Notes: a model not told the origin generated them from the sequence alone. A DNA stretch of 64,000 nt from a bacterium (GCA_009772925.1 WOUQ01000010.1:21279-85278); one strand, 5' to 3'. Shown: positions 52,473 to 62,722, counted from the stretch's first letter. Numbers and translations: made by a program.

Positions 52473-53798
52473 ATGAAGATGCCACGCACCCTCCTCACCG
52501 CCCTTGCGCTTGCCGCCGGCACCTTGCTGGTCACCCCGGTGGCGGTCGGCGCGAACCTGGGCGAGGTCTACAACCTGGCCCGGAGCAATGACGCCAAGCT
52601 CGCCGCGGCCCGCGAGGCCTATCGGGCGAATCTCGAGAAACTGCCGCAGGGCAAGGCGGGTCTGCTGCCCAACCTGACCCTGACGGCGAGCTATCTGGAT
52701 ACCCGCGCGGATGCCAGCCCGGGCGTGGTGACCAACACCGAGCCTTATGGCTACCGCCTGCTGCTCGTGCAGCCGCTGTATCGCAAGCAGAACCTTGAGG
52801 CCTATGAACAGGCCAGGATCCAGCAGTTGCTGGGGGAACAGCAACTGCGCCTGGCCGAACAGGAACTCTTGCTGCGCAGCGCCACCGCCTATTTCGAGGT
52901 GTTGCAGGCCGAGGACAACGTCACCAGCGTGCAGGCCCAGAAAACGGCTTTCGCGGAACAGCTGGCGCAGGCGCGCAAGAGCTTCGAGGTGGGCGCCGCC
53001 ACCATCACCGACACACACGAGGCGCAGGCCCGCTTCGATCTGACCACTTCCCAGGAAATCGCCGCGCTGAATGACCTGGAAATCAAGCGGCGCGCCCTGG
53101 AAAAGATCATCGGTGCCGAGGCCCCGCGTCTGGCCAGACTCGCCGAGGGCGTGGCCATGCCCCTGCCGGAGCCGGCCAACATGGAGACCTGGGTCAAGCA
53201 GGCCGAGGAGGACAGTCTCGGCGTCGCGAGCTTCCGTTCCGGCCTCGAACTGGCCCGGCGCGAGGTGCAACGGCAGCGCGGCGGTTATCTGCCCACCCTG
53301 GACCTGCAGGCAAGCTACGCCGACAACCGCAATGCCTCCACCAACATCATCGGCACCAATATCGATACCAAGATCAGCCAGATCGGCGTGGTGCTGGGCT
53401 GGAACCTGTTCGAGGGCGGCGCCACCGACTCGCGCGTGCGGGAGGCGGTTGCCAACCAGGAAAGGGCCCGCTACGACCTCGAGGACGCGCGCCGCCAGTC
53501 CCGTCTGGACGCGCGCCAGGGCTTCCTCGGGGTGATGTCCGGCGATGCACAGACGCGCGCTCTCGGGCAGGCCCTGGTGTCCAGCGAGGCGCAACTCAAG
53601 TCCACCAAGCTCGGCCTGGAGGTGGGCGTGCGTACGCGGGTCGACCTGCTGAACGCCCAGCAGCAGTACTTCTCCACCCAGCGCGATCTCTCCGCCGCGC
53701 GCTACCGTACCGTGCTGTCCGGCCTGCAGCTCAAGGCCGCCGCCGGCATCCTCGGCGAGCACGACGTGAAAGCGGTCGACGCGCTGCTGCGCGAATAA
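52473..53798 (+). CDS. tolC: TolC-family outer membrane channel
   Basis: LGEVYNLARSNDAKLAAAREAYRANLEKLPQGKAGLLPNLTLTASY...RVDLLNAQQQYFSTQRDLSAARYRTVLSGLQLKAAAG. Confidence 0.9.
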   Translation: MKMPRTLLTALALAAGTLLVTPVAVGANLGEVYNLARSNDAKLAAAREAYRANLEKLPQGKAGLLPNLTLTASYLDTRADASPGVVTNTEPYGYRLLLVQPLYRKQNLEAYEQARIQQLLGEQQLRLAEQELLLRSATAYFEVLQAEDNVTSVQAQKTAFAEQLAQARKSFEVGAATITDTHEAQARFDLTTSQEIAALNDLEIKRRALEKIIGAEAPRLARLAEGVAMPLPEPANMETWVKQAEEDSLGVASFRSGLELARREVQRQRGGYLPTLDLQASYADNRNASTNIIGTNIDTKISQIGVVLGWNLFEGGATDSRVREAVANQERARYDLEDARRQSRLDARQGFLGVMSGDAQTRALGQALVSSEAQLKSTKLGLEVGVRTRVDLLNAQQQYFSTQRDLSAARYRTVLSGLQLKAAAGILGEHDVKAVDALLRE

Positions 53799-53821
53799 GG
53801 CTTTTCTACCCGGGGTATTGC

Positions 53822-55096
53822 TCAGTCCAGGCGGTTCTCGGGGATGGCACCGTCCAGGGCCGCCTCGATGAGAGCCATCACCCGTCGCGTGGCGCCACGG
53901 TTATCCGCGCTGAAGCACAGGCCCGCCGCCGCCATCGCCGCGCGCCGTTCGGGGGAGCGCCGCAGTTCCGCCACCGCCGCGACGAGGTCGTCCACATCGT
54001 GCACGCGCCGGGCGCAGCCCGCTGCCACCGCCTGGTCCGCGGCGTCGAGGAAATTCCATGTATGCGGACCGATGAGGGCCGGGCATCCCGCCGCCGCCGC
54101 CTCGATCAGGTTCTGTCCACCGAAGGGCAGCAGGCTGCCGCCGACATAGGCGAGATCGGCGGTGGCGTAATAGGCGGCCAGTTCGCCCATGCTGTCGCCG
54201 AGGAAGACACGGATATGCTCGGTCGCCATGTCCGGGGCACCGCGCCGCGCCCAGGGCAGCCCGCGTTGCCCGATCATGCGCGCCACTTCCTCGAAGCGTT
54301 GCGGATGGCGCGGCACAATCACCAGCAGACCATCTTCCAGGCCAAACCGCTCCAGCGCGTCCAGCAACAGCGCCTCCTCGCCATCCCGCGTACTGGCCGC
54401 CAGGAAGACGAAGCGGCCGGCGAACAGGCGGCGCAGGACCTCGGCTTTTTTGACAGTGTCCTCCGGCGGCGTGACGTCGAACTTCACGTTGCCGGTGACC
54501 TCGATGTGGGCGCCGCCCAGGGCCGCGAGGCGCGCCTCGTCGTCGGCGGTCTGCGCGGCGATGGCGTATAGGCTGGACAGCGCCGGGCGGACGAGGCGCG
54601 CGATGCGCCCGTAGCCCCGCGCGGATTTCTCCGACAGCCGCGCATTGACCAGCAGGACGGGGATGCCCAGGCGCGCGCAGGCCTCAAACAGATTGGGCCA
54701 GATCTCCGTCTCCATGACCACGCACAGGCTGGGCTGCGTTCGCGCGAGGAAGAGGCGCACCAGGGGTGGGAAGTCATAGGCCAGATAGGTTTGCGTCACG
54801 CGCTCCGCGAAAAGCTCGCGGCCAGTGGCGCGCCCGGTGGGCGTGATGTGGCTGAGCAGGATTTCATGGTCCGGGTAACGGGCAAGCAGCGCCTTTACCA
54901 GCGGTTCCGCCGCCCGCGTTTCTCCGACGGAAACGGCGTGCACCAGGATGCGCGGCCGCGCGCCCCGCCTCGGCCCCCAGCCCAGCCGCTCGCGCCAATG
55001 CCGCAAATAGTCCGGCTGGCGCAGGGCGCGCCAGACCAGGTAGAGAAACAGAAAGGGCAGGGCGAACAGCCAGGCCGCCGAGTACAGCAGTCGCAT
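53822..55096 (-). CDS. waaA: 3-deoxy-D-manno-octulosonic acid transferase
   Basis: RILVHAVSVGETRAAEPLVKALLARYPDHEILLSHITPTGRATGRELF...METEIWPNLF. Confidence 0.94.
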   Translation of the reverse strand: MRLLYSAAWLFALPFLFLYLVWRALRQPDYLRHWRERLGWGPRRGARPRILVHAVSVGETRAAEPLVKALLARYPDHEILLSHITPTGRATGRELFAERVTQTYLAYDFPPLVRLFLARTQPSLCVVMETEIWPNLFEACARLGIPVLLVNARLSEKSARGYGRIARLVRPALSSLYAIAAQTADDEARLAALGGAHIEVTGNVKFDVTPPEDTVKKAEVLRRLFAGRFVFLAASTRDGEEALLLDALERFGLEDGLLVIVPRHPQRFEEVARMIGQRGLPWARRGAPDMATEHIRVFLGDSMGELAAYYATADLAYVGGSLLPFGGQNLIEAAAAGCPALIGPHTWNFLDAADQAVAAGCARRVHDVDDLVAAVAELRRSPERRAAMAAAGLCFSADNRGATRRVMALIEAALDGAIPENRLD

Positions 55097-55251
55097 TCGT
55101 GAATTGTAGCGGCGGGGCGGAGCTTGGCCAGGGCGATAAGATTTGCAACTCAAGAAGTGGTGGAGCAGGGACGTGGTTATTTCTGTAAATTTGCACCACT
55201 TAATTCGTTCCAAATTTATGTGACACGGCATGTTTTAGAGAATGAATCGTA

Positions 55252-55493
55252 TTCATCGCGAGCCAGGAAGGCGCTTACTGTGCCCAGTACCTGTTCTACA
55301 AGGCTACAAAGCTCACGTCATCAACGTTATCTTGTCCAGTTCGGCCCCCTCTATTTCCGCCCTGCCGAAGTGGAGGCCCTGCAGGGGGGCTCCATCAAGG
55401 CCAAGCTTGGCTGGACTCGGACGAGTCCTCTTCGACGAAATGGTCGCCCAAATGGTGTGCGAAGACCTAAAATTCTCCGAGCCTACGAACTGA
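55252..55493 (+). pseudogene. gmd: GDP-mannose 4,6-dehydratase remnant (internally deleted, frameshifted)
   Basis: N-terminal-like SQEGAYCAQYL / QGYKAHVIN then C-terminal-like PLYFRPAEVEALQGGSIKAKLGW / LFDEMVAQMVCEDLK, in different frames. Confidence 0.72.
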
Positions 55494-55519
55494 TCAACAA
55501 GAAGCTTTGCTACAAGGCA

Positions 55520-55719
55520 ATGACCGCATTGAGTAAGCCCATTGAATGCAACGCAAAGATTTTCATTGCGGGGCATCGCGGCTGGGTGGGCTCCGCCTTG
55601 GTGCGTTGCCTAACCTGCACGCGCAGAGCATCGGGAAGAAGTGTCCCATCGAACTCGACCGCAGCAAATCGGATGGAGCACTGCACAAGCTGGTCGACGC
55701 TGACTTGCTCCGGTTTGGC
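55520..55719 (+). pseudogene. fcl: GDP-L-fucose synthase remnant (internally deleted, frameshifted)
   Basis: N-terminal-like AKIFIAGHRGWVGSALVRCL then C-terminal-like ELDRSKSDGALHKLVDADLLRFG in another frame. Confidence 0.75.
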
Positions 55720-55850
55720 CCCGGCGACTATGTATCGCGTTGTGCACTGGCCTGGCCCGCATTTGCGTCGACCTAGCATACGTGCATGACTCGCTCCGCC
55801 TTGGCTGCGACCGGCCTTGCAAACGACATCGAACCGAAAGGAATCCGACG

Positions 55851-58004
55851 GTGAAACAGGTTTTAGTCAGCGGCGGAGCGGTCCGCCTCGAAGACGTGCC
55901 GGCGCCAATGGTCGAAGCGGGCACAGTGCTGATCCAGATGGATCACTCGTGCATCTCGATCGGCACCGAGATGTCGGGTGTCAAATCGACCGGCCTGCCG
56001 CTTTGGAAGCGCGCGCTGCGGCAGCCGCAACACGTCCGGAAAGTTGTCGACATGGTCCTCGCCGACGGACTGATGGCGACCCGCCGCCTCGTCCAGGAGC
56101 GTCTGTCGGTCGAGCTGCCGACCGGTTACTCCGGCGCCGGCGTGGTCGTCGAGGTTGGCGCCGGCGTCGACGAGTTCGCGCCGGGCGACCGCGTCGCCTG
56201 CGCCGGCGCGCAGTGCGCCTTCCACGCCGAAGTCGTGCGCGTGCCGAAGAACCTCGTCGTGCCGATCCCGGAGAACGTCGGCTTCGACGAGGCCTCGTCG
56301 GTCGCCCTTGGCGCCATTGCGCTGCAGGGCGTCCGCCGCGCGCAGCCGACGCTCGGCGAGACCTTCGTCGTCATCGGCCTGGGCATCCTCGGCCAGCTCA
56401 CCGTGCAGCTCCTGCGCGCCAACGGCTGCCGCGTCATCGGCGTCGATCTCGATCGCTCGCGCATCGCGCTCGCCGCCCGCCACGGCATGAACTACGGCGT
56501 GCACCCCGACGACACCGACGACGTGCGGCAGGTCGCCCGCATCACCGGCGGCGCCGGCGCCGACGGCGTCGTCATCACCGCCGCCGGGCCGTCCGACGCG
56601 ATCGTCTCGGCAGCCTTCCGCATGTGCCGCAAAAAGGCGCGCGTGGTGCTGGTCGGCGACGTCGGGCTCGACCTGCAACGTGCCGACTTCTACGTCAAGG
56701 AACTCGACTTCCTGATCTCGACCTCCTACGGCCCCGGCCGCTACGACGCACAGTACGAGGAAGGCGGGCTCGACTACCCGCTCGCCTACGTGCGCTGGAC
56801 CGAGGGCCGCAACATGGCCGAGTACCTGCGCCTGATCGCCGACGGCGCCGTCGATCTCAAGCCACTGATCGCCGCCGTGCACCCGATCGACCAGGTCGAC
56901 GCCGCCTACCGCTCGCTGCAGGGCGGCACCGAGAAACCGCTGATGGTGCTGCTGTCGTATCCGCAGCGAATCGTCGGCCCGGTGCACCGCGTCGAGCTCG
57001 CGCCAGCGGTGTCGCGCGTCGCCAGCGAGGTGATCCGCATCGGGCTGATCGGCGCTGGCGGCTTCGCCAAGGGCATGCACCTGCCCAATCTGATGGAGAT
57101 GCAGGCCGACTTCCGCCTGCGCGCGGTGGCCAGCCGCACCGGCCACAACGCCACCGCCACCGGCAAGCGCTTCGGCGCGGAATACGCCACCACCGACTAC
57201 CGCGAGGTACTCGCCGACCAGGACATCGACGCGGTGATCGTCGCCACCCGCCACGACTCGCACGGCCGGCTGGCGCTCGAAGCGCTCGCCGCCGGCAAGC
57301 ACGTGCTGCTCGAGAAGCCGCTGTCGCTCGAGGAAGACGAGCTGCGCGCGATCGAGGACTTCTACGCGAAGGGCAAGGGCCCCAAGCCTGTGCTGCTGAC
57401 CGGCTTCAACCGCCGCTTCTCGCCGTACGCGCAACGCATCGCCGCACGCATCGCCGCGCGCAGCAACCCGATGATCCTCAACTACCGCATGAACGCCGGC
57501 TACATCCCGCTCGACCACTGGGTCCACGGCCCCGAGGGCGGCGGTCGCAACCGCGGCGAGGCCTGCCACATCTACGACCTTTTCACCTTCCTCACCGGCG
57601 CGCGCGTCGACCGCATCGAGGCGATGGCGATCCGCCCGGCGACCGGCTATTACGCGGCGAGCGACAACTTCGTCGCGACGCTGTCCTTCGCCGACGGCTC
57701 GCTCGCGACGCTGACGTACACGGCGCTGGGGGCCACCGAGTACCCCAAGGAGCGACTCGACGTCTTCGTCGACGGCACGGTGATCTCGCTCGACGACTAC
57801 CGCAGCCTGACGGTTGCCGGCAGCAAAGAGAAGCCGCTCGCCACGCGCGCTGCCGACAAGGGGCAGAAGGAAGAGCTGCTGGCCTTCGCCCGCGCGATCA
57901 AGGGGCAGGCCGAGTGGCCGATTCCGCTGTGGCAGCAGGTGCAGGCGACGCGCATCAGCTTCGACGTCGAGAATTTGATATCTCGTGTAACGCGCTGTGG
58001 GTAG
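55851..58004 (+). CDS. two-domain oxidoreductase: zinc-alcohol-dehydrogenase-like plus Gfo/Idh/MocA-like (GTG start)
   Basis: N-half SVELPTGYSGAGVVVEVGAGVDEFAPGDRVACAG...FVVIGLGILGQLTVQLL; C-half RIGLIGAGGFAKGMHLPNL...VIVATRHDSHGRLALEALAAGKHVLLEKPLSL. Confidence 0.92.
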   Translation: MKQVLVSGGAVRLEDVPAPMVEAGTVLIQMDHSCISIGTEMSGVKSTGLPLWKRALRQPQHVRKVVDMVLADGLMATRRLVQERLSVELPTGYSGAGVVVEVGAGVDEFAPGDRVACAGAQCAFHAEVVRVPKNLVVPIPENVGFDEASSVALGAIALQGVRRAQPTLGETFVVIGLGILGQLTVQLLRANGCRVIGVDLDRSRIALAARHGMNYGVHPDDTDDVRQVARITGGAGADGVVITAAGPSDAIVSAAFRMCRKKARVVLVGDVGLDLQRADFYVKELDFLISTSYGPGRYDAQYEEGGLDYPLAYVRWTEGRNMAEYLRLIADGAVDLKPLIAAVHPIDQVDAAYRSLQGGTEKPLMVLLSYPQRIVGPVHRVELAPAVSRVASEVIRIGLIGAGGFAKGMHLPNLMEMQADFRLRAVASRTGHNATATGKRFGAEYATTDYREVLADQDIDAVIVATRHDSHGRLALEALAAGKHVLLEKPLSLEEDELRAIEDFYAKGKGPKPVLLTGFNRRFSPYAQRIAARIAARSNPMILNYRMNAGYIPLDHWVHGPEGGGRNRGEACHIYDLFTFLTGARVDRIEAMAIRPATGYYAASDNFVATLSFADGSLATLTYTALGATEYPKERLDVFVDGTVISLDDYRSLTVAGSKEKPLATRAADKGQKEELLAFARAIKGQAEWPIPLWQQVQATRISFDVENLISRVTRCG

Positions 58005-58058
58005 TTGCACTTTTTCATTACACGACAGATCAGCAATTATCAAGATTAGGAGAAGCAG

Positions 58059-58820
58059 TTGGAACTCAATGACGAAGTGCGCGCATTCTGGGAGCAAGGC
58101 CCTTGCGGTAGCGGCGAGGTGATCGTTGGCGACCGGCAGCCGCTGACCCTAGAGTGGTTTGAGCAGATCGAGGAGCATCGCTACCGCGTCGAGCCATTCA
58201 TTCATTCAGTCGCCCAGTTTTCCCGACATCACGGCAAGAAGATTCTTGAGGTTGGTGTGGGCGCTGGCACCGATCACCTGCAGTGGGCGCGTTCTGGCGC
58301 CAAATGCCACGGCGTCGATCTGACGGCGGCAGCGATTGCGACGACTCAGGCGCGATTCGCGCTCTACGGATTTTCGTCTGAGCTGCAACGCCTCGATGCC
58401 GAATCACTCCCTTTTCCCGATGATTCTTTCGACATCGTCTATTCGTGGGGTGTAATCCATCACTCGGAAAAACCGGAACTGATCATTGACGAGATCAGGC
58501 GAGTTCTCAAACCCGGAGGAAGGTTCATCGGCATGCTGTACGGGCGGCGTTCGCCACTCGTCTTCAAATTTTGGGTTAAGCATGCGCTACTCAAGGGAAA
58601 GCCTTGGCTCAGTTTTTCGGATGTTGTTTGGGACAAGGTCGAAAGTGTCGGGACCAAGGCTTATACCGAAGGTGAACTCCGGTCGCTGTTTGGGAAATTC
58701 GGCAGTACAGAGACAATCCCCCTGATCACCACCTACGACACCGACCACTGGCCCCGCTGGATCAGCAAGTTCTTTCCGGACTCGTGGGGTTGGTTCATCG
58801 GTATTCGAGCAACCAAGTAA
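58059..58820 (+). CDS. class I SAM-dependent methyltransferase (TTG start)
   Basis: KILEVGVGAGTDHLQWARSGAKCHGVDLT...LPFPDDSFDIVYSWGVIHHSEKPELIIDEIRRVLKPGGRFIGM. Confidence 0.9.
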   Translation: MELNDEVRAFWEQGPCGSGEVIVGDRQPLTLEWFEQIEEHRYRVEPFIHSVAQFSRHHGKKILEVGVGAGTDHLQWARSGAKCHGVDLTAAAIATTQARFALYGFSSELQRLDAESLPFPDDSFDIVYSWGVIHHSEKPELIIDEIRRVLKPGGRFIGMLYGRRSPLVFKFWVKHALLKGKPWLSFSDVVWDKVESVGTKAYTEGELRSLFGKFGSTETIPLITTYDTDHWPRWISKFFPDSWGWFIGIRATK

Positions 58821-60721
58821 TGTGCGGTATCGCCGGCGTCCTCGCCCTGCAGGACGGCACCTTCCAGGCCACTGAGCAGTTCGTCGCGACGATGCGTGAC
58901 ACGATGGCCCACCGCGGCCCCGACGGCTGCGGCGTCTGGGTGTCGGAAGACGGCCGCGTCGGCCTCGGCCACCGTCGGCTGTCGATCATCGACCTGTCGG
59001 ACGCCGCCGCGCAGCCGATGGAGAACGAGGACGGCAGCCTGCGCGTGGTGTTCAACGGCGAGATCTACAACCACGCCGAGATCCGCCGCGAACTCGAAGC
59101 GCTCGGCGGCCACCGCTGGAAGACCGACCACTCCGACACCGAGGTCATTCTGCACGCCTTCGAGCAGTGGGGCATCGCCTGCCTGCAGCGTTTCCGCGGC
59201 ATGTTCGCCATCGCGCTGTGGGACGCGCGCAAGCGCGAGTTGTGGTTAATCCGCGACCGCATGGGCGTCAAGCCGCTGTACTACAGCGTGCACCACGGGC
59301 GGCTGACCTTCGCCTCGGAAATCAAGGCGCTGCTCACCGACCCCGAGCAGCCGCGCGCCGTCAACGAGGAAGCGCTGCTGCACTACCTGTCCTTCCTCGC
59401 CACGCCGGCGCCCGACACGCTGTTCGCCGGCATCCGCAAGCTGCCCTGCGCCAGCTGGCTGCGCATCGACGCCGCCGGCGCGCTGCACGAGGAGCGCTAC
59501 TGGGACCCGCTCGACAACCCGTTGCCGCTGGCCGACGCCAGTGACGACGAAATCGCCGCGAAGATACTCGCCGAGCTGAAGGTCGCCGTGCGTCTGCGCA
59601 AGGTCAGCGACGTGCCGGTCGGCGTCTTCCTCTCCGGCGGCATCGACTCGAGCACCAACGCGGCGCTGTTCTCGGAAGGCCCGGGCGAACGCGTGCGCAC
59701 CTTCTCGATCGGCTACGCCGGCGAGTACGCCAGCTACCAGAACGAGCTGCACTACGCGAAACGCGTCGCCGACGAAGTCGGCGCCGAGTACCACGAGAAG
59801 CTGCTGACCGTAGACGACCTGCTCGGCTTCCTGCCCGAGATGATCCGCCTGCAGGATGAGCCGATCGCCGACCCGGTGTGCTTCCCGGTCTATTTCGTCT
59901 CCAAGCTGGCGCGCGACAACGGCGTCATCGTCTGCCAGGTCGGCGAGGGCGCCGACGAACTGTTCTGGGGCTACCCCGGCTGGAAGACCGCGCTGCGCCT
60001 GCAGCGCTACAACGAACTGCCGATCCCCGCCATCTTCAAGAAGCTCGGCCTCGCAGTGATGCGCCTCTTCGGCAAGGAGCGCAACTTCTCCTACGAATGG
60101 CTGCGCCGCGGCGCCGCCGGATTGCCGGTGTTCTGGGGCGGTGCCGAGGCTTTTACGGAAACGCACAAGCACCGCCTGTTGTCGCCGCGCCTGCGCCGCA
60201 AGCTCGCGGGCAAGACTTCGTGGGAAGCGATTGCACCGATCCGCGAACGCTTCGAGCGAAAGGCGCGCGATCCCTCGTGGCTCAACTGGATGAGCTACCT
60301 GGACCTCAACCTGCGGCTGCCCGAACTCCTGCTGATGCGCGTCGACAAGATGAGCATGGGGGTGAGCCTCGAAGGTCGCGTGCCCTTCCTCGACCACAAG
60401 CTCGTCGAGCTGGCGATGAGCATTCCGGAGGCGACCAAGACGCGGAACGGCACGCTCAAGCACATCCTCAAGAAGGCGGTGCGCGGCGTCATCCCCGACG
60501 AGATCATCGACCGGCCCAAGCAGGGCTTCGGCGTGCCGATCCACGAGTGGTTCCTCGACCGCCTGGGCGCCGAGATCCGCAGCGAGCTCGATGCCTTCTG
60601 CGCGCAGACCGACTTCTTCGACCGCGACGAGGTGTTCCGCCTGATCGACGAGCGCAAGGCGGCGCAGGTCTGGTATCTGTTCAATTTCGCCTTGTGGTGG
60701 AAGGCGTACATCCGTGCTTGA
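58820..60721 (+). CDS. asparagine synthase (glutamine-hydrolysing)-like protein
   Basis: MCGIAGVLALQDG (Cys2 nucleophile), HRGPDGCGVW, DVPVGVFLSGGIDSS. Confidence 0.95.
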   Translation: MCGIAGVLALQDGTFQATEQFVATMRDTMAHRGPDGCGVWVSEDGRVGLGHRRLSIIDLSDAAAQPMENEDGSLRVVFNGEIYNHAEIRRELEALGGHRWKTDHSDTEVILHAFEQWGIACLQRFRGMFAIALWDARKRELWLIRDRMGVKPLYYSVHHGRLTFASEIKALLTDPEQPRAVNEEALLHYLSFLATPAPDTLFAGIRKLPCASWLRIDAAGALHEERYWDPLDNPLPLADASDDEIAAKILAELKVAVRLRKVSDVPVGVFLSGGIDSSTNAALFSEGPGERVRTFSIGYAGEYASYQNELHYAKRVADEVGAEYHEKLLTVDDLLGFLPEMIRLQDEPIADPVCFPVYFVSKLARDNGVIVCQVGEGADELFWGYPGWKTALRLQRYNELPIPAIFKKLGLAVMRLFGKERNFSYEWLRRGAAGLPVFWGGAEAFTETHKHRLLSPRLRRKLAGKTSWEAIAPIRERFERKARDPSWLNWMSYLDLNLRLPELLLMRVDKMSMGVSLEGRVPFLDHKLVELAMSIPEATKTRNGTLKHILKKAVRGVIPDEIIDRPKQGFGVPIHEWFLDRLGAEIRSELDAFCAQTDFFDRDEVFRLIDERKAAQVWYLFNFALWWKAYIRA

Positions 60722-61529
60722 AAACACCTACGGTATTGCCAAGCGATTCGGTTTTGTCGCTGGCGTGATCGACAGACTGCAACCTGATCGCGTCCTCGAC
60801 ATCGGTTGCGGCACCGGCACTAACCTGACCAAGCCGCTGGCCGAGCGCTTCCCCTGTACCACCTTCGTCGGGATGGACAGCGATCCGGCGAGCGTTGACT
60901 TCGCCAATCGCGAGGATTGCCCGGCCAACGCCCGCTTCCATCTCGATGGTGAGCTGTCTGACCCCGGTTATTTCGATCTGGTGATTGCCTCAGAAGTTAT
61001 CGAACATGTCGAGGACCCTGATGCCTTCCTTGCCTTCCTGCGCGAGCGGCTCACTCCAGGCGGCATGTTGTTGCTGACTTTGCCGAATGGTCTCGGCCCC
61101 TTCGAGCTAGCCTCGCTCGCCGAAACGCTTATGCACCTGACAGGGATCTACGCTGTTCTGCGCTGGATCAAGCGACGGTTGCGCGGGCAGGCGATCGCAA
61201 CCACCGCGGCAGATACGCTCGCGATCAGCCCCCACATCAATTTTTTCAGCCTCCGGAGCATCCGTTCAGCCATAGCATTTGCCGGGTTCGAAATAGTCGA
61301 GTCGCGCCCACGAACACTGCTATGCGGGTTCGGCTTCGACCAGCTATTAACGTCTTCACGCATGATCAAGTGGAACACCGAAGTGGCTGACCGCGTACCG
61401 ATGTCATTCGCAAGCGCTTGGATGTTCTTGCTCAAACCAGCCGCGCCCGCGTCCGCAGAGGCGTATCACCGCGGCGCCTATGCGCAGCTTCGCCGCTTTC
61501 TTAATGAGAAGCGCTGGCATCTGCGATGA
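60714..61529 (+). CDS. class I SAM-dependent methyltransferase
   Basis: RVLDIGCGTGTNLTKPLAERFPCTTFVGMDSDPASVDFA...VIASEVIEHVEDPDAFLAFLRERLTPGGMLLLTLPNG. Confidence 0.9.
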   Translation: MLENTYGIAKRFGFVAGVIDRLQPDRVLDIGCGTGTNLTKPLAERFPCTTFVGMDSDPASVDFANREDCPANARFHLDGELSDPGYFDLVIASEVIEHVEDPDAFLAFLRERLTPGGMLLLTLPNGLGPFELASLAETLMHLTGIYAVLRWIKRRLRGQAIATTAADTLAISPHINFFSLRSIRSAIAFAGFEIVESRPRTLLCGFGFDQLLTSSRMIKWNTEVADRVPMSFASAWMFLLKPAAPASAEAYHRGAYAQLRRFLNEKRWHLR

Positions 61530-62722
61530 GAGCGTTCGCCCAAGTATTTTCCTTCGACTTGATCTCTAAGGTGCTGCTGGGTGGACTTGGAATCGTCCTG
61601 ATCCGCTACATGCCGTCTGGCGAGTATGCAACCTACACCCTGCTCCTCTCACTGGTCGCGTTCGCCACACAGGGCGTCTCGGCCACCTTCAACCGCCTTT
61701 ACATCCTGACCGGCGGGAAGGGCGGATCCGGGGACGCGTGGCCGGCGCTGGGTCTGCAAGGCATGCTGATCGGTTTGTTGGCGATACTCGGACTGCCCTT
61801 GATAGGCACGCTGGGTGTCGGTTACGGACTGGCGTTGGCGCTCGTCCTCGCGAATTGCGCCTCGGAGTTCGCCAAGACCTGTTACCAGCGAGAACTTGCG
61901 TTTGCCCGTTTCTCGCTGATCGAAGTCTCCCGCTCGGCACTGTTCGTCGCCATCGCCTTGCTGCTGATCTGGCAATACGGCGACGGCGTCACCGCCTACG
62001 CGGTTCTCGGTGTGCAAGCCGCCTCGCTGCTGTTCGTCGCCTGGTTCGCCCTGCGCGGGCGACTCGCCGGTTCGGCGGCAAGCGTTGCGGGAAGCGTACG
62101 GTACGCCCGGCGCTTTGCAGACCGGAAGTACTTCGGCTTGTTCGCTTACTTCTTCGTCGTTGGCCTTTTCACGCAGGCCGATATCTTCATGCTGAAGATC
62201 GTCGGCGACGAACTGATGCTGGCGACCTACGGCTCCGCGTTTCGCTACTACAGCATCCTGTCGCTGGCACTCGGTGCCGTTCATGTCGTGCTGTTGCCGA
62301 TGATCCAGCGTGCCGGCGGAGCCGCCGACCTGCTGGCGATCCTGGCTCGCCACCGTCGGCTCCTGCTGTTGTTCGCCACCGGCACCGCATTGGCTGCCTG
62401 GCTGTCCGGTTGGCTCATCCCGTGGATCGATGCTGGCAAGTATCCGCAGGCGACCGCGACCTTCCGCGTACTGTGCATCTCGGCGGTCATTTCCTTCGCG
62501 TTCAGCCCGCACGCCAACCTGCTCCTGCGCTACGAAGCATTCCGTTTTCTGGCGCTGGCCATCGTTGCCGCGCTGGTCGCCCACGTCGCTCTGTGCCTCT
62601 TGTTGATCCCGTCCTACGGCGCCGTCGGTGCGGCGATTTCGACAGCCGTTTCCGCCGCGCTGGCCAACGCGGCTTTCTACCTGCGTGCGCACCGGCTCAC
62701 GCTCCGGGACGCGACGGCATGA
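61526..62722 (+). CDS. polysaccharide flippase (Wzx/MOP-like)
   Basis: Many TM segments; SKVLLGGLGIVLIRYMPSGEYATYTLLLSLVAFATQGVSATFNRLYIL; operon context. Confidence 0.78.
   Translation: MRAFAQVFSFDLISKVLLGGLGIVLIRYMPSGEYATYTLLLSLVAFATQGVSATFNRLYILTGGKGGSGDAWPALGLQGMLIGLLAILGLPLIGTLGVGYGLALALVLANCASEFAKTCYQRELAFARFSLIEVSRSALFVAIALLLIWQYGDGVTAYAVLGVQAASLLFVAWFALRGRLAGSAASVAGSVRYARRFADRKYFGLFAYFFVVGLFTQADIFMLKIVGDELMLATYGSAFRYYSILSLALGAVHVVLLPMIQRAGGAADLLAILARHRRLLLLFATGTALAAWLSGWLIPWIDAGKYPQATATFRVLCISAVISFAFSPHANLLLRYEAFRFLALAIVAALVAHVALCLLLIPSYGAVGAAISTAVSAALANAAFYLRAHRLTLRDATA

Noticed and set aside
55863-58097. 744-aa minus-strand and 751-aa alternate-frame ORFs over the two-domain dehydrogenase
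   Set aside because: Only the 55851-58004 frame carries recognisable protein domains
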